NCBI GenBank assembly: GCA_945877725.1
Contig: CAMDXR010000005.1
Span: 1-29,292, forward strand
Direction of reading: 5' to 3'
Length of the DNA: 29,292 bases
Source of the DNA: Limnohabitans sp. Rim8
Lineage (GTDB): Bacteria; Pseudomonadota; Gammaproteobacteria; Burkholderiales; Burkholderiaceae_C
The number at the start of each line of letters is the position of its first letter. Position 1 is the stretch's first letter. The position numbers and the translations under genes are program-made. Positions 1 to 7,536 of the stretch are shown piece after piece. Below the pieces are notes generated by a model. It searched no databases. It saw only the letters and a list, made by a program, of their open reading frames with translations, and had not been told where the DNA came from.

Positions 1-219
1 ATAAAGACTTTTTTGCTCATGCAGCCTCCACCGGTGTGAAGAAGTCAAGGCAAAGCAAAGCACGCCCGATGGGGGCCAAAGTGCAGCGGTTCATGGTGTA
101 GATCCAGAGGCTGTGAAAGAAAAAGCGCTGGGCAGCGCTTGCAAGAGCGCAGATTATCGCAGGCAGAACGGCTATTGGGGAGGGGTGCCCTGAGCAGTGA
201 CAGCCGGGCAATGCTGGCA
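1..219. other. Window edge without a supported gene
   Basis: I see no convincing gene here. A minus-strand open frame (17-220) starts in a 4-bp overlap with the stop codon of the DUF2889 gene, which would be compatible with coupling. Its 67-residue product has a low-complexity hydrophobic stretch and no motif I recognise, so I do not call it. No clear terminator with a T-run is visible for the DUF2889 gene. Confidence 0.4.
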
Positions 220-804
220 TCAGTCTTTAACAGGGACCTCTGCTTTGGGTTTAAAGAACATCGGGTATGCCCGTTGTACAGTGGGGCTGTCAAACGCCCA
301 AGTGTGGCATTGGCCAAGATAGAAAGGGGGCCGCGTCACTTCGGGGTGCGGCATTCCCGCGGTTTCCAGTCGATGCCATTTGCCCGAGGGAAGAGTTTGG
401 TAGGCCACTGTGGCCATGTTGAACAGCATTTCCCGTAAATGCGTACAACCCTGGGTGCCCCCCATGCGCTCATTGATGGCTTTGCGCCAACCAGGCCCCA
501 TGGCACAGCCCACCAACTTGTGAATGGCATGGGGTGCACCCGAACATTCGTCATGCGGAATCACGTCCATGGAGGTGCTTATTTCCTGGATCACCATTTC
601 GTTGTCCATCGTGACCCGGATTTTCAGGCCATGAATGGGCTCTTGTTTGGGAAAATAAGGCTCAGACGTTACTTTAAAAGTGTAGGGTTTGACATCGGTT
701 AATTCGGCTTCGATGTCCCACAGGCCATCCTCACGGTCAAAACCGGTGTAGGTGACCGTTCGCGTATGGGACAGTTTGCGGGGAGAGGGTGGAGGTAGGG
801 GCAA
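220..804 (-). CDS. DUF2889 family protein
   Basis: A 194-residue protein that I recognise as DUF2889, a family of unknown function common in beta- and gammaproteobacteria. Visible features are an N-terminal stretch with RTVTYTGFDREDGLWDIEAE, a central segment with DVIPHDECSGAPHAI, and a conserved region around GPGWRKAINERMGGTQGCTHL at roughly residues 102-123, rich in Cys, His and Arg. There is no signal peptide or membrane segment, so it is probably cytoplasmic. It is transcribed away from the catabolic block and separated from it by about 300 bases, so it is probably not part of that system. The start at 804 is the first ATG of the frame and gives a full-length family member. Confidence 0.8.
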   Translation of the reverse strand: MPLPPPSPRKLSHTRTVTYTGFDREDGLWDIEAELTDVKPYTFKVTSEPYFPKQEPIHGLKIRVTMDNEMVIQEISTSMDVIPHDECSGAPHAIHKLVGCAMGPGWRKAINERMGGTQGCTHLREMLFNMATVAYQTLPSGKWHRLETAGMPHPEVTRPPFYLGQCHTWAFDSPTVQRAYPMFFKPKAEVPVKD

Positions 805-1041
805 TTGATGACTCGCGTATGAGGTGTGACCCTTAGATCATAGCCATGCAGGCTGCCAGGCAGGCCTCGTATCTTCTGGCATCTCGTTGAGACGTCTTAC
901 TCCGACAAATCAAGGCCGACAGATAAAAAATTTGATTTCGCAAGGGCCTCAATGAAATTAATTTTTAGGTATTCACTGGGCTGGAAAATTTGTCTTTAGT
1001 AAGGTAATTCAGATCCGTGGACTAGGGAAATTACCAAGAGA
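805..1041. other. AT-rich intergenic spacer between divergent genes
   Basis: No coding region is supported. The stretch from about 905 to 1010 is clearly more AT-rich than its neighbours and contains the 10-bp palindrome AAATTAATTT at 955-964. It must carry the promoter of the DUF2889 gene (leftward) and could carry one for the GntR gene (rightward). I could not place a good -35/-10 pair with confidence. Confidence 0.4.
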
Positions 1042-1091
1042 ATGTCCTATTTATGGGACTCAAATGTCCTATTGACAGAACAATAGGACTG
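1042..1091. promoter_or_regulatory. Predicted operator of the GntR regulator and catabolic operon
   Basis: There is a perfect 9-bp inverted repeat, GTCCTATTG (1066-1074) and CAATAGGAC (1081-1089), with a 6-nt spacer. A third half-site, ATGTCCTATT at 1042-1051, repeats exactly the ten bases at 1064-1073, 22 bp (two helical turns) upstream. It also forms a weaker inverted repeat with GGGAC at 1055-1059. A consensus -35 hexamer TTGACA (1072-1077) lies inside the palindrome; the best -10 at 17-bp spacing (GAACAT, 1095-1100) is poor. The site sits 17 bp before the proposed start of the GntR gene, so autoregulation is likely (inference). Confidence 0.7.
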
Positions 1092-1106
1092 TTTGAACAT
1101 GACATC

Positions 1107-1910
1107 ATGGACGCTCATTTGCCACTCCCCAAGTACCACCAAATCTATTTGGTGCTGCGGGAACAGTTGCGCGAAGGTCGTTTTGATGGGGGGCTGCCCG
1201 GTGAGATGGCTCTGATGGGTCAATTTGGCGTGGCACGCGTCACGGTTCGCCGGGCTTTGTCGCAATTGGCCCAAGAAGGGCTTATTCAACGAGAACCAGG
1301 CCGTGGGACGCGCCCCGTGAAGGGGCGTTCTGCAGAATTTCCAATGAACGGCTCACCCTTGGCATCGGGTCAGCAAGCCCGATTGACGGGTTTGCTTGAA
1401 AACCTCGTCACCATGGGGCTGCGCACCAAGGTCAAGGTTCTGTCCGTAGAGCGCATGCGCGTTCCGGTGGACGTTGCCGCTGCACTCAAACTGCCCGGCA
1501 CCGCTTGGGTCCAAAAAGCCGAGCGCGTACGCAGCACCCCAGAGGGGCCTTTGTCACACATCACCACTTGGGTGCCAGACTCGATTTCGTCCGGTTTTGG
1601 CAAGCGCGAGTTGGCGCAAAAACCCATCTTGGTTTTGCTCGAAGAGTCGGGCGTCAAAGTCGGGCGCGCCGAGCAAACCATATCGGCACGTCTTGCTGAT
1701 GTAGGCATGGCCAAGCACCTTGATGTCTCTGTTGGATCGGCCTTGTTGGCCGTCCGCCGTTTGATTTATGACGAGGACGAGCGTCCCGTCCAATGGCTGC
1801 ACGGTTTGTACCGACCGGACCGGTACGAATACCAAATGCAGTTATCCCGCGTTGGCAGCATTGACGCCAAGGTGTGGGTAAGCCAAGAGTTGTCCGCCAA
1901 CTTTCATTGA
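1107..1910 (+). CDS. GntR family transcriptional regulator, HutC/UTRA type
   Basis: A 267-residue transcription factor of the GntR family. The N-terminal winged helix-turn-helix is seen in KYHQIYLVLREQLREGRF and in the recognition region FGVARVTVRRALSQLAQEGL with the wing EPGRGTRPV (about residues 8-76). The remainder fits a UTRA ligand-binding domain of the HutC subfamily, which usually senses a substrate or intermediate of the pathway it controls. I chose the ATG at 1107: the open frame extends back to 1053, but that would put the operator inside the coding region and add 18 residues unlike the family start. No clear Shine-Dalgarno precedes 1107. It is the first gene of the block, 20 nt before the binding-protein gene, so it is probably co-transcribed. 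It is likely the local repressor. Confidence 0.88.
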   Translation: MDAHLPLPKYHQIYLVLREQLREGRFDGGLPGEMALMGQFGVARVTVRRALSQLAQEGLIQREPGRGTRPVKGRSAEFPMNGSPLASGQQARLTGLLENLVTMGLRTKVKVLSVERMRVPVDVAAALKLPGTAWVQKAERVRSTPEGPLSHITTWVPDSISSGFGKRELAQKPILVLLEESGVKVGRAEQTISARLADVGMAKHLDVSVGSALLAVRRLIYDEDERPVQWLHGLYRPDRYEYQMQLSRVGSIDAKVWVSQELSANFH

Positions 1911-1930
1911 CCTTCATAAAGGATGTTCTC

Positions 1931-3133
1931 ATGACCACACGTCGCCACTTCATGGGCCAGTCCGCTGTTGCGGCATCGGCTCTCGCGTTTCCTTTGGTGA
2001 GCGGGGCTCAGCCCAAGCCTGTCAAAGTCGGTGTCTTGCACCCCGTAACCGGTGCACTCGCTTACTCGGGTCAGCAATGCCGAATGGGCGCCTTGATGGC
2101 CATTGAGGACATCAATAAAGCTGGGGGCATCAAGTCTCTGGGCGGTGCCAAGATCGAGGCCATGCTGGGCGATGCGCAATCGAGCCCACAAGCAGGTACA
2201 GCCGAAATAGAAAAAATGAATGAAGCCGGCGTCAGCGCCGTGGTCGGGGCTTTTGCCTCCGCCATTTGCCTGGCCACGACCCAAGCCGCCGCCAAGTACA
2301 ACCTGCCCCATGTGGTGGATGTGGGCGTGGCGGACCAGATTGTGGAACGCGGTTTGAAAAACACATTCCGTTTTGGACCCGGTTACAAAAAATGCGCTGA
2401 AGTGGCTGTGGCCAGCTTGCACGCATTGAACACGGCCGCTGGTAAACCCGCCCGCACCGTGATGATCGTTCACGAGGAGTCTTTGTTTGGTACAGGTACG
2501 GCCAACTTGCTGGCCAAAGAGTTGCCTGGCTATGGCTACGAAGTGAAGGAAATCATCAAGCACGCCAACCCCACGCGTGATTTCAACAACATTGCTTTGC
2601 GCATCAAGCAGGTCAACCCTGACATCCTGATTCCGGCCAACTACTACAACGAATACGCTTTGTTGGTGCGGACCTTGCAGCAGCAAAAAATCACACCCAA
2701 AGCCATTTATTCGGTGTTGGGTGGGGCCGCTTCGAGCTACAAGTTTGTCAAGGAGTTTCCAGAAGCGGCCGATGGCATCATCGACTGCAACCACTGGTTC
2801 AACCCCAAAGACAAGCGCTCGGCCGAGCTCAAAAAGCGTGTCGAAGCGCAAGGTCAGTTCTTCAGCTACGAAGTGTTCATGACTTACACCGCCATGATGC
2901 TGTTGGCCGATGCCATTGAGCGTGCCAAATCGCCAGACCGCGCCGCCATCACCGATGCGCTGGCTTCTAGCAAGTTTTCCAACCACATCATGCCGTATGG
3001 CCCCACCCAGTTCGTGAACGGTCAGAACATCGGTGCGCAACCTTTGATGACTCAGGTCTACAAAGGCGACATCAAGGTGATCGTGCCGCGTGACTACCGT
3101 GAGGTCGAGCCGATTTTCCCACTCAAGGGTTGA
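1931..3133 (+). CDS. ABC transporter periplasmic substrate-binding protein, LivK-like (Peripla_BP_6)
   Basis: A 400-residue receptor of the branched-chain amino acid (HAAT) type that would deliver a ligand to the LivHMGF-like permease encoded next. The N-terminus has a twin-arginine pattern, TTRRHFMG, followed by a hydrophobic run ending in SGAQ, so export by Tat is likely. The mature part opens with VKVGVLHPVTGALAYSGQQ, typical of type I periplasmic binding proteins, and length and fold signals fit the family. I chose the ATG at 1931 because AAGGA (1918-1922) precedes it at good distance; an upstream ATG at 1874 lies inside the regulator gene. Members in Burkholderiales often bind aromatic or carboxylic acids rather than leucine, so the ligand cannot be read from the name. 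Confidence 0.92.
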   Translation: MTTRRHFMGQSAVAASALAFPLVSGAQPKPVKVGVLHPVTGALAYSGQQCRMGALMAIEDINKAGGIKSLGGAKIEAMLGDAQSSPQAGTAEIEKMNEAGVSAVVGAFASAICLATTQAAAKYNLPHVVDVGVADQIVERGLKNTFRFGPGYKKCAEVAVASLHALNTAAGKPARTVMIVHEESLFGTGTANLLAKELPGYGYEVKEIIKHANPTRDFNNIALRIKQVNPDILIPANYYNEYALLVRTLQQQKITPKAIYSVLGGAASSYKFVKEFPEAADGIIDCNHWFNPKDKRSAELKKRVEAQGQFFSYEVFMTYTAMMLLADAIERAKSPDRAAITDALASSKFSNHIMPYGPTQFVNGQNIGAQPLMTQVYKGDIKVIVPRDYREVEPIFPLKG

Positions 3134-3149
3134 TCGCTAGGTTATCCCG

Positions 3150-4022
3150 ATGCTCGACTTGAACATCTTGTTTCCATCGGTGCTGAACGGCATCACGACG
3201 GGTGCCGTTTATGCATTGATAGCGCTGGGCCTTACGCTGATTTATGGTGTTTTGCACATCATCAATTTTGCGCATGGCGCAGCCCTGATGGTGGCGCTGT
3301 ATGGCGTTTACATGCTCAAGGAAAAGCTCGGGATTGACCCTTATCTGGCCCTGCCGATCATGGTGCCTGCCATGTTCGTGCTGGGTTATGCACTCCAGCG
3401 CGGAGTGATCAACCGGGCCAGTCATGGCAAAGACGAAAACATCTTGTTGGTCACGCTGGGCGTCTCCATCGTGCTGGAAAACCTGGCCTTGTTGTTCTTC
3501 AAGTCCGATACCCGAAGCATCGAAACCGCTTACACCCTGAGCACGGTCGAGATCGGCCCCGCCTTTATTGCCTTGCCCAAGTTGGTCGCTTTTGGCGGCG
3601 CTTTGGTCGTATCGGCGGTTTTGCTGTTAATTGTTCAAAAAACAGACTTGGGCCGTGCCATTCGCGCCGTTTCCAAAGAAAAGCAGGGCGCTCGATTGAT
3701 GGGCATCAATGTGGACCATGTCTACGCCATGTGTTTTGGCCTGGGCTTGGCCAGTTTAGGGGCTGCGGCCTGTTTTCTCATGCCTGCTTATTACGTCAAT
3801 CCCCAAGTGGGCAACGGATTCGTGCTGGTGGCCTTCACGATTGTGGTGTTGGGGGGCATGGGCAGTTTTGCCGGTGCCTTGCTCGGCGGATTGTTGATCG
3901 GTGTGGTGGAGTCACTGGGCGGGCTTCTATTGGGTGAGTCGCTGGGGCAGGTCGGCATATTTGTCATCTTCATCGCGGTGCTCATGTTCAGGCCTGAAGG
4001 ATTTTTTGGGGCCAAAGCATGA
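3150..4022 (+). CDS. livH: ABC transporter permease, LivH type
   Basis: A 290-residue inner-membrane permease, one half of the translocation channel of the importer. The N-terminal signature NGITTGAVYALIALGLTLIYG, followed by HIINFAHGAALMVALYGVY, is characteristic of LivH (BPD_transp_2). The C-terminal part holds FTIVVLGGMGSFAGALLGG, the cytoplasmic coupling region, and most of the chain is hydrophobic with about eight probable membrane segments. It starts 16 nt after the binding-protein gene with only a weak ribosome site, and its stop overlaps the next start (ATGA, 4019-4022), so translation is probably coupled. Substrate is unknown; the symbol denotes family only. Confidence 0.92.
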   Translation: MLDLNILFPSVLNGITTGAVYALIALGLTLIYGVLHIINFAHGAALMVALYGVYMLKEKLGIDPYLALPIMVPAMFVLGYALQRGVINRASHGKDENILLVTLGVSIVLENLALLFFKSDTRSIETAYTLSTVEIGPAFIALPKLVAFGGALVVSAVLLLIVQKTDLGRAIRAVSKEKQGARLMGINVDHVYAMCFGLGLASLGAAACFLMPAYYVNPQVGNGFVLVAFTIVVLGGMGSFAGALLGGLLIGVVESLGGLLLGESLGQVGIFVIFIAVLMFRPEGFFGAKA

Positions 4023-4999
4023 AAGACTTTCGCAACATCGCGTTGTTCGTGCTTGTGGTGGGCGCGGTGCCACTTTTTACCCAATCCGGTGTGGTGCTTA
4101 ACTTTGTCATGACAGCGCTTTACGCCTGTTTGCTCTCCCAGGCTTGGAACGTTTTAGGTGGCTTTGGCGGTCAATTTTCGTTTGGTCATGCCTTATTTTT
4201 CGGCACTGGGGCCTATGTTCAGGCCATCGCACAAATGCAATGGGGCTTAAGCCCTTGGGTGGCCTTGCCGCTGGCCATGGCCACCGCCGCTGGGGTGGGG
4301 GCTTTTGTGGGCGCAGCCTCTTTTCGTTATGGTCTGAAGGGTTCCTACTTCGCCTTGGTGACCCTGGCCTTCGCTGAAGTGTTTCGCATTGTGGCGACCT
4401 CCGTGCCTTTCACGGGCGCGGGTGTGGGCCTGATGTTGCCCCTCAAAGAGTCGGCAGCCAACATGCAGTTTGCCAACCGCTCAGGCTTTATCTGGCTCAT
4501 GTTGGGCTTGGTGACCTTGGCCCTTTGCATCACGGCGTGGCTCAAAAGGTCGCGTTTCGGGGCTTACCTTCAAGCTGTGCGTGACAACGAAGACGCTGCG
4601 CGCGCCATTGGCGTCAACCCTTTCAGCGTGAAACTGGTGGCCACAGTGGTGTCGGGCGGGTTGATGGGCGCAGGGGGGGCTTTTTACGTGCAGGTCTTCC
4701 AGTACATCGACCCGAGCATTGCTTTTGGCTCGCACACCTCCGTCGAGGCTTTGGTGGGCGCAATTGTGGGGGGGCTGGGCACCCTGTGGGGGCCCTTGTT
4801 GGGGGCCATCAGCTTGCACATTCTGGCGGATCTAACACGCAACTTATTCGGACAATTGCCAGGCATCAACATGGTGATCTACGGCGTTGTCTTGATTTTT
4901 ATTGTGATGTTTTTGCCCAGAGGCATTGCCGGTTTGGGGGCGATCACACCTTGGCAAGCCTTGCGAGGTCGCAAGTCCACTGACCAGGAGAATTCATGA
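4019..4999 (+). CDS. livM: ABC transporter permease, LivM type
   Basis: A 326-residue inner-membrane permease that pairs with the LivH-type protein. Family features are QAWNVLGGFGGQFSFGHALF near the N-terminus, RYGLKGSYFALVTLAFAEVF in the middle, AVRDNEDAARAIGVNPFSVK (the coupling loop to the ATPases) and EALVGAIVGGLGTLWGPLLG near the C-terminus. About eight to ten hydrophobic segments are apparent. It overlaps the genes on both sides by 4 bp (4019-4022 and 4996-4999), which supports tight stoichiometric expression of the complex. Confidence 0.92.
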   Translation: MKDFRNIALFVLVVGAVPLFTQSGVVLNFVMTALYACLLSQAWNVLGGFGGQFSFGHALFFGTGAYVQAIAQMQWGLSPWVALPLAMATAAGVGAFVGAASFRYGLKGSYFALVTLAFAEVFRIVATSVPFTGAGVGLMLPLKESAANMQFANRSGFIWLMLGLVTLALCITAWLKRSRFGAYLQAVRDNEDAARAIGVNPFSVKLVATVVSGGLMGAGGAFYVQVFQYIDPSIAFGSHTSVEALVGAIVGGLGTLWGPLLGAISLHILADLTRNLFGQLPGINMVIYGVVLIFIVMFLPRGIAGLGAITPWQALRGRKSTDQENS

Positions 5000-5772
5000 G
5001 CATCCTGTTGCAAATTGACGGGGTGGACAAATCCTTTGGCGGTCTCAAGGCCGTCAACCAAGTCAGCCTGTCGGTGACCGAAGGTCGCCTGAGTGCCCTG
5101 ATAGGTCCCAATGGCGCAGGCAAGACAACCCTCTTTGCCCTGATGTCCGGATTTATCAAGCCCGACAGGGGAAGTGTTCTTTTTTCCGGGCAAGACATCA
5201 CCGGGCAGTCACCCCATGTCAATGCTCGCTTGGGCCTGACCCGTACCTTCCAGATCGTGCAACCCTTTGCAGCGCAAAGTGTTCGCGAAAATATTGCCGT
5301 TGGGGCCCATTTGCATCTGCCCCAGCGCGCAAAGTCGCTGGCATATGCCGAGTCCGTGGCGCAACAAGTCGGATTAACGCCTCAACTTGATAAGCTCGCC
5401 AGCGACCTGACCGTAGCCGGGCGCAAGCGGCTGGAGTTGGCCCGTGCGCTGGCCACTCGCCCCCGGTTGTTGCTGCTGGACGAGGTGTTGGCCGGCCTGA
5501 ACCCGCAGGAAATTGCTGAAATGATTCCGGTGGTGCAGGGCATTGCGCAAAGTGGTGTCACGGTGCTGATGATCGAGCACGTCATGCAAGCGGTGATGAG
5601 CTTGGCCCAAGAGGTATGGGTATTGGCGCAAGGTCAATTGATTGCCCATGGTTCTCCTGCCGAGGTCACCAGCAACCAGGCTGTCGTCGAGGCTTATCTG
5701 GGGCACGGAACAGCCGAGCGGCTGCAAAAAAATACGGCAAAAGCTATCGCCAACAAAGGAGCCCCAGCATGA
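4996..5772 (+). CDS. livG: ABC transporter ATP-binding protein, LivG type
   Basis: A 258-residue cytoplasmic ATPase that drives the importer. The Walker A motif GPNGAGKTT is at residues 37-45, the Q-loop region is TRTFQIVQPF (about 82-91), and Walker B is RLLLLDEVLAGLNP with the catalytic Glu at about 163. The ABC signature is unusual: the expected L-S/P-x-G-Q/E is replaced by LTVAGRKRLELARAL (about 138-152), and the usual DEP is DEV. The rest of the protein is intact and AGGAG at 4986-4990 precedes the start, so I regard it as a functional branch of the LivG family. It overlaps livM and livF by 4 bp each. Confidence 0.92.
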   Translation: MSILLQIDGVDKSFGGLKAVNQVSLSVTEGRLSALIGPNGAGKTTLFALMSGFIKPDRGSVLFSGQDITGQSPHVNARLGLTRTFQIVQPFAAQSVRENIAVGAHLHLPQRAKSLAYAESVAQQVGLTPQLDKLASDLTVAGRKRLELARALATRPRLLLLDEVLAGLNPQEIAEMIPVVQGIAQSGVTVLMIEHVMQAVMSLAQEVWVLAQGQLIAHGSPAEVTSNQAVVEAYLGHGTAERLQKNTAKAIANKGAPA

Positions 5773-6479
5773 GCGCCTTGTTGAACGTGCAAGGCCTTAA
5801 ATCGGGCTATGGCGTGGTCGAAGTCTTGCGGGGAGTGGATTTGCACGTCATGCCCGGTGAGACGGTGGCGCTTTTGGGCAGCAACGGGGCGGGTAAGACC
5901 ACGCTCAACTTGACCCTGAGCGGCTTGGTGCCAACGCGTGCGGGTCGGGTCATGTTTGATGGACAAGACATCACGGGCCTGCATTATCAAAAAGTGGTGA
6001 CACAAGGTTTGATCCAGGTGCCTGAAGGCCGCAAGGTTTTCCCCAACCTGAGCGTGCAAGAAAACCTGGCACTGGGTGCTTTTACGCGTGGCCGTGAACG
6101 GCGGGAGCAAAACCTCGAGAAAGTCTACGAAACCTTTCCGCGCCTGAAAGAGCGGGTCAGCCAATTGGCTGGAACCTTGAGTGGGGGGGAGCAGCAAATG
6201 TTGGCCATTGGCCGTGGACTCATGGCGGAACCCAGATTGTTGATTCTGGACGAACCCTCGCTGGGTTTGTCCCCGCTGTTGGTAGAAGAGCTGTTTGGCC
6301 TAATCTCCCAATTGCGTGGGGGTGGACTGGCGGTATTGCTGGTGGAGCAAAACGTGGGCCAATCCCTGGACATTGCCGACCGGGCTTATGTGATGGAAAA
6401 CGGGCACATCCGGTTTACTGGAACACCGTCTGAATTATTGGCCAGCGACACCTTGCGGCAGGCCTACCTGGGCATGTGA
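5769..6479 (+). CDS. livF: ABC transporter ATP-binding protein, LivF type
   Basis: A 236-residue cytoplasmic ATPase, the second nucleotide-binding subunit of the importer. Walker A is GSNGAGKTT, the signature LSGGEQQMLAIGRGLM is canonical, and Walker B is RLLILDEPSLGLSP. The LivF-specific stretch VPEGRKVFPNLSVQENL is present. The start at 5769 overlaps the livG stop (ATGA); the open frame extends upstream into livG, but that extension is out of keeping with family length. Together with the preceding genes it completes a five-component HAAT importer. A 79-nt gap follows before the first Bug receptor. Confidence 0.92.
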   Translation: MSALLNVQGLKSGYGVVEVLRGVDLHVMPGETVALLGSNGAGKTTLNLTLSGLVPTRAGRVMFDGQDITGLHYQKVVTQGLIQVPEGRKVFPNLSVQENLALGAFTRGRERREQNLEKVYETFPRLKERVSQLAGTLSGGEQQMLAIGRGLMAEPRLLILDEPSLGLSPLLVEELFGLISQLRGGGLAVLLVEQNVGQSLDIADRAYVMENGHIRFTGTPSELLASDTLRQAYLGM

Positions 6480-6558
6480 GCCGTTCAAGGTCTTCGCTTC
6501 TCAAGCCAAATTAAAGAACCAAAACCGATTGATGCGCATGCTTAAAGAACGCATATTC

Positions 6559-7536
6559 ATGAATTTCCGTACGCCGTTCCACTGGGTATTTTTGTGTTTT
6601 GTCTTTTGGGCGGGTTTGGCCATGCCTGTGATTCCGGCGCTGGCGCAGACACAGTCGCCGATCCGGATTTTGGTGGGCGCCCCTGCAGGCGGCACCACCG
6701 ACACCATGGCCCGCACCCTGGCGCAGGTGATGGGCGCACAACTTGGCCGCACCATGTTGGTTGAAAACAGACCGGGAGCAGGGGGCAATCTGGCGGCCGA
6801 TGCGGTGGCCAAAGCCACACCGGATGGCAACACACTGCTGATGAGCTTCACCAGCCATGCCATTAACGCGACTCTTTACCCTAGCCTGCCTTTTGACCCG
6901 GTGAAAGACTTTACGCCGTTGACCATGGTGTCCACATCGCCTTCGATCTTGGTGGCGCAGCCCAAACTGCCGGTCAACAATGTGGCCGAGCTGATTGCGC
7001 TGGCCAAGGCCAAGCCCGGGCAGCTGAACTTTGCCATTGGCGCCTTGGGTTCCTCGCTGCACATGGCGGGAGATGCTTTCAAAATGAAATCGGGCGTCTT
7101 CATTGTCAATATTCCTTACCGGGGAACGGCACCCGCAGTTCAAGACGTGCTGGCCGGTCAAGTTGATCTGATGTTTGCCGCAGTGGGCAATGTGCAGTCA
7201 CACATCAAGGCCGGCAAGCTGAAGGCGTTGGGGGTGACCAGCGCCAAGCGACTGGCGGCGTTTCCAGATATTCCCAGCATTGCTGAAAGTTTGCCGGGCT
7301 ATGAGTCAAGTGCCTGGTTTGGCCTGTTTGGGCCGGCCAGGATGAGCCCTGAGTTGACGCGTCGTTTAGCCGAGGCTGCACGCACAGCGGTGCATTCGCC
7401 TGAGGTGAGGCGACGCATCGAAAATGAAGGGGCCACACCTGTGGGCAACAGCCCCGAAGAGTTCGCCCGTTTTGTGGACAGCGAAATCGTGCGCTGGAGG
7501 GCTGTCGTGCAATACGCCGGAGCCAAACCCGAATGA
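6559..7536 (+). CDS. Bug/TctC family solute-binding receptor (first of two)
   Basis: A periplasmic receptor of the Bug family (tripartite tricarboxylate transporter receptor, TctC-like), about 325 residues from this start. The N-terminus is a Sec signal with a long hydrophobic stretch ending around IPALAQ. The mature chain begins with PIRILVGAPAGGTTDTMART, and further family signatures are LVENRPGAGGNLAADAV, ATPDGNTLLM and VPYRGTAPAVQDVLAGQVDL-like text (here IPYRGTAPAVQDVLAGQVD). Start candidates lie at 6532, 6538 and 6559; none has a strong ribosome site, and I chose the one giving a compact signal peptide. No TctA or TctB membrane subunit is encoded in the window, so it is an orphan receptor, as is common in Burkholderiales. 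Bug proteins often bind carboxylates or cyclic amides. Confidence 0.9.
   Translation: MNFRTPFHWVFLCFVFWAGLAMPVIPALAQTQSPIRILVGAPAGGTTDTMARTLAQVMGAQLGRTMLVENRPGAGGNLAADAVAKATPDGNTLLMSFTSHAINATLYPSLPFDPVKDFTPLTMVSTSPSILVAQPKLPVNNVAELIALAKAKPGQLNFAIGALGSSLHMAGDAFKMKSGVFIVNIPYRGTAPAVQDVLAGQVDLMFAAVGNVQSHIKAGKLKALGVTSAKRLAAFPDIPSIAESLPGYESSAWFGLFGPARMSPELTRRLAEAARTAVHSPEVRRRIENEGATPVGNSPEEFARFVDSEIVRWRAVVQYAGAKPE

Noticed and set aside
17..220. 67-residue minus-strand open frame overlapping the DUF2889 stop by ATGA
   Set aside because: The overlap is suggestive, but the product shows no motif and an odd composition, and several other short frames overlap the same stretch. Not enough to call a gene.
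1904..3040. Long minus-strand open frame (378 codons) opposite the substrate-binding protein gene
   Set aside because: It is a codon-bias shadow of a clearly real gene with signal peptide and family motifs on the plus strand; the antisense product has a His/Gln/Gly-rich random look.
6480..6558. Internal terminator or promoter in the 79-nt gap after livF
   Set aside because: No hairpin with T-run and no good -35/-10 pair could be found; read-through is the simpler assumption.
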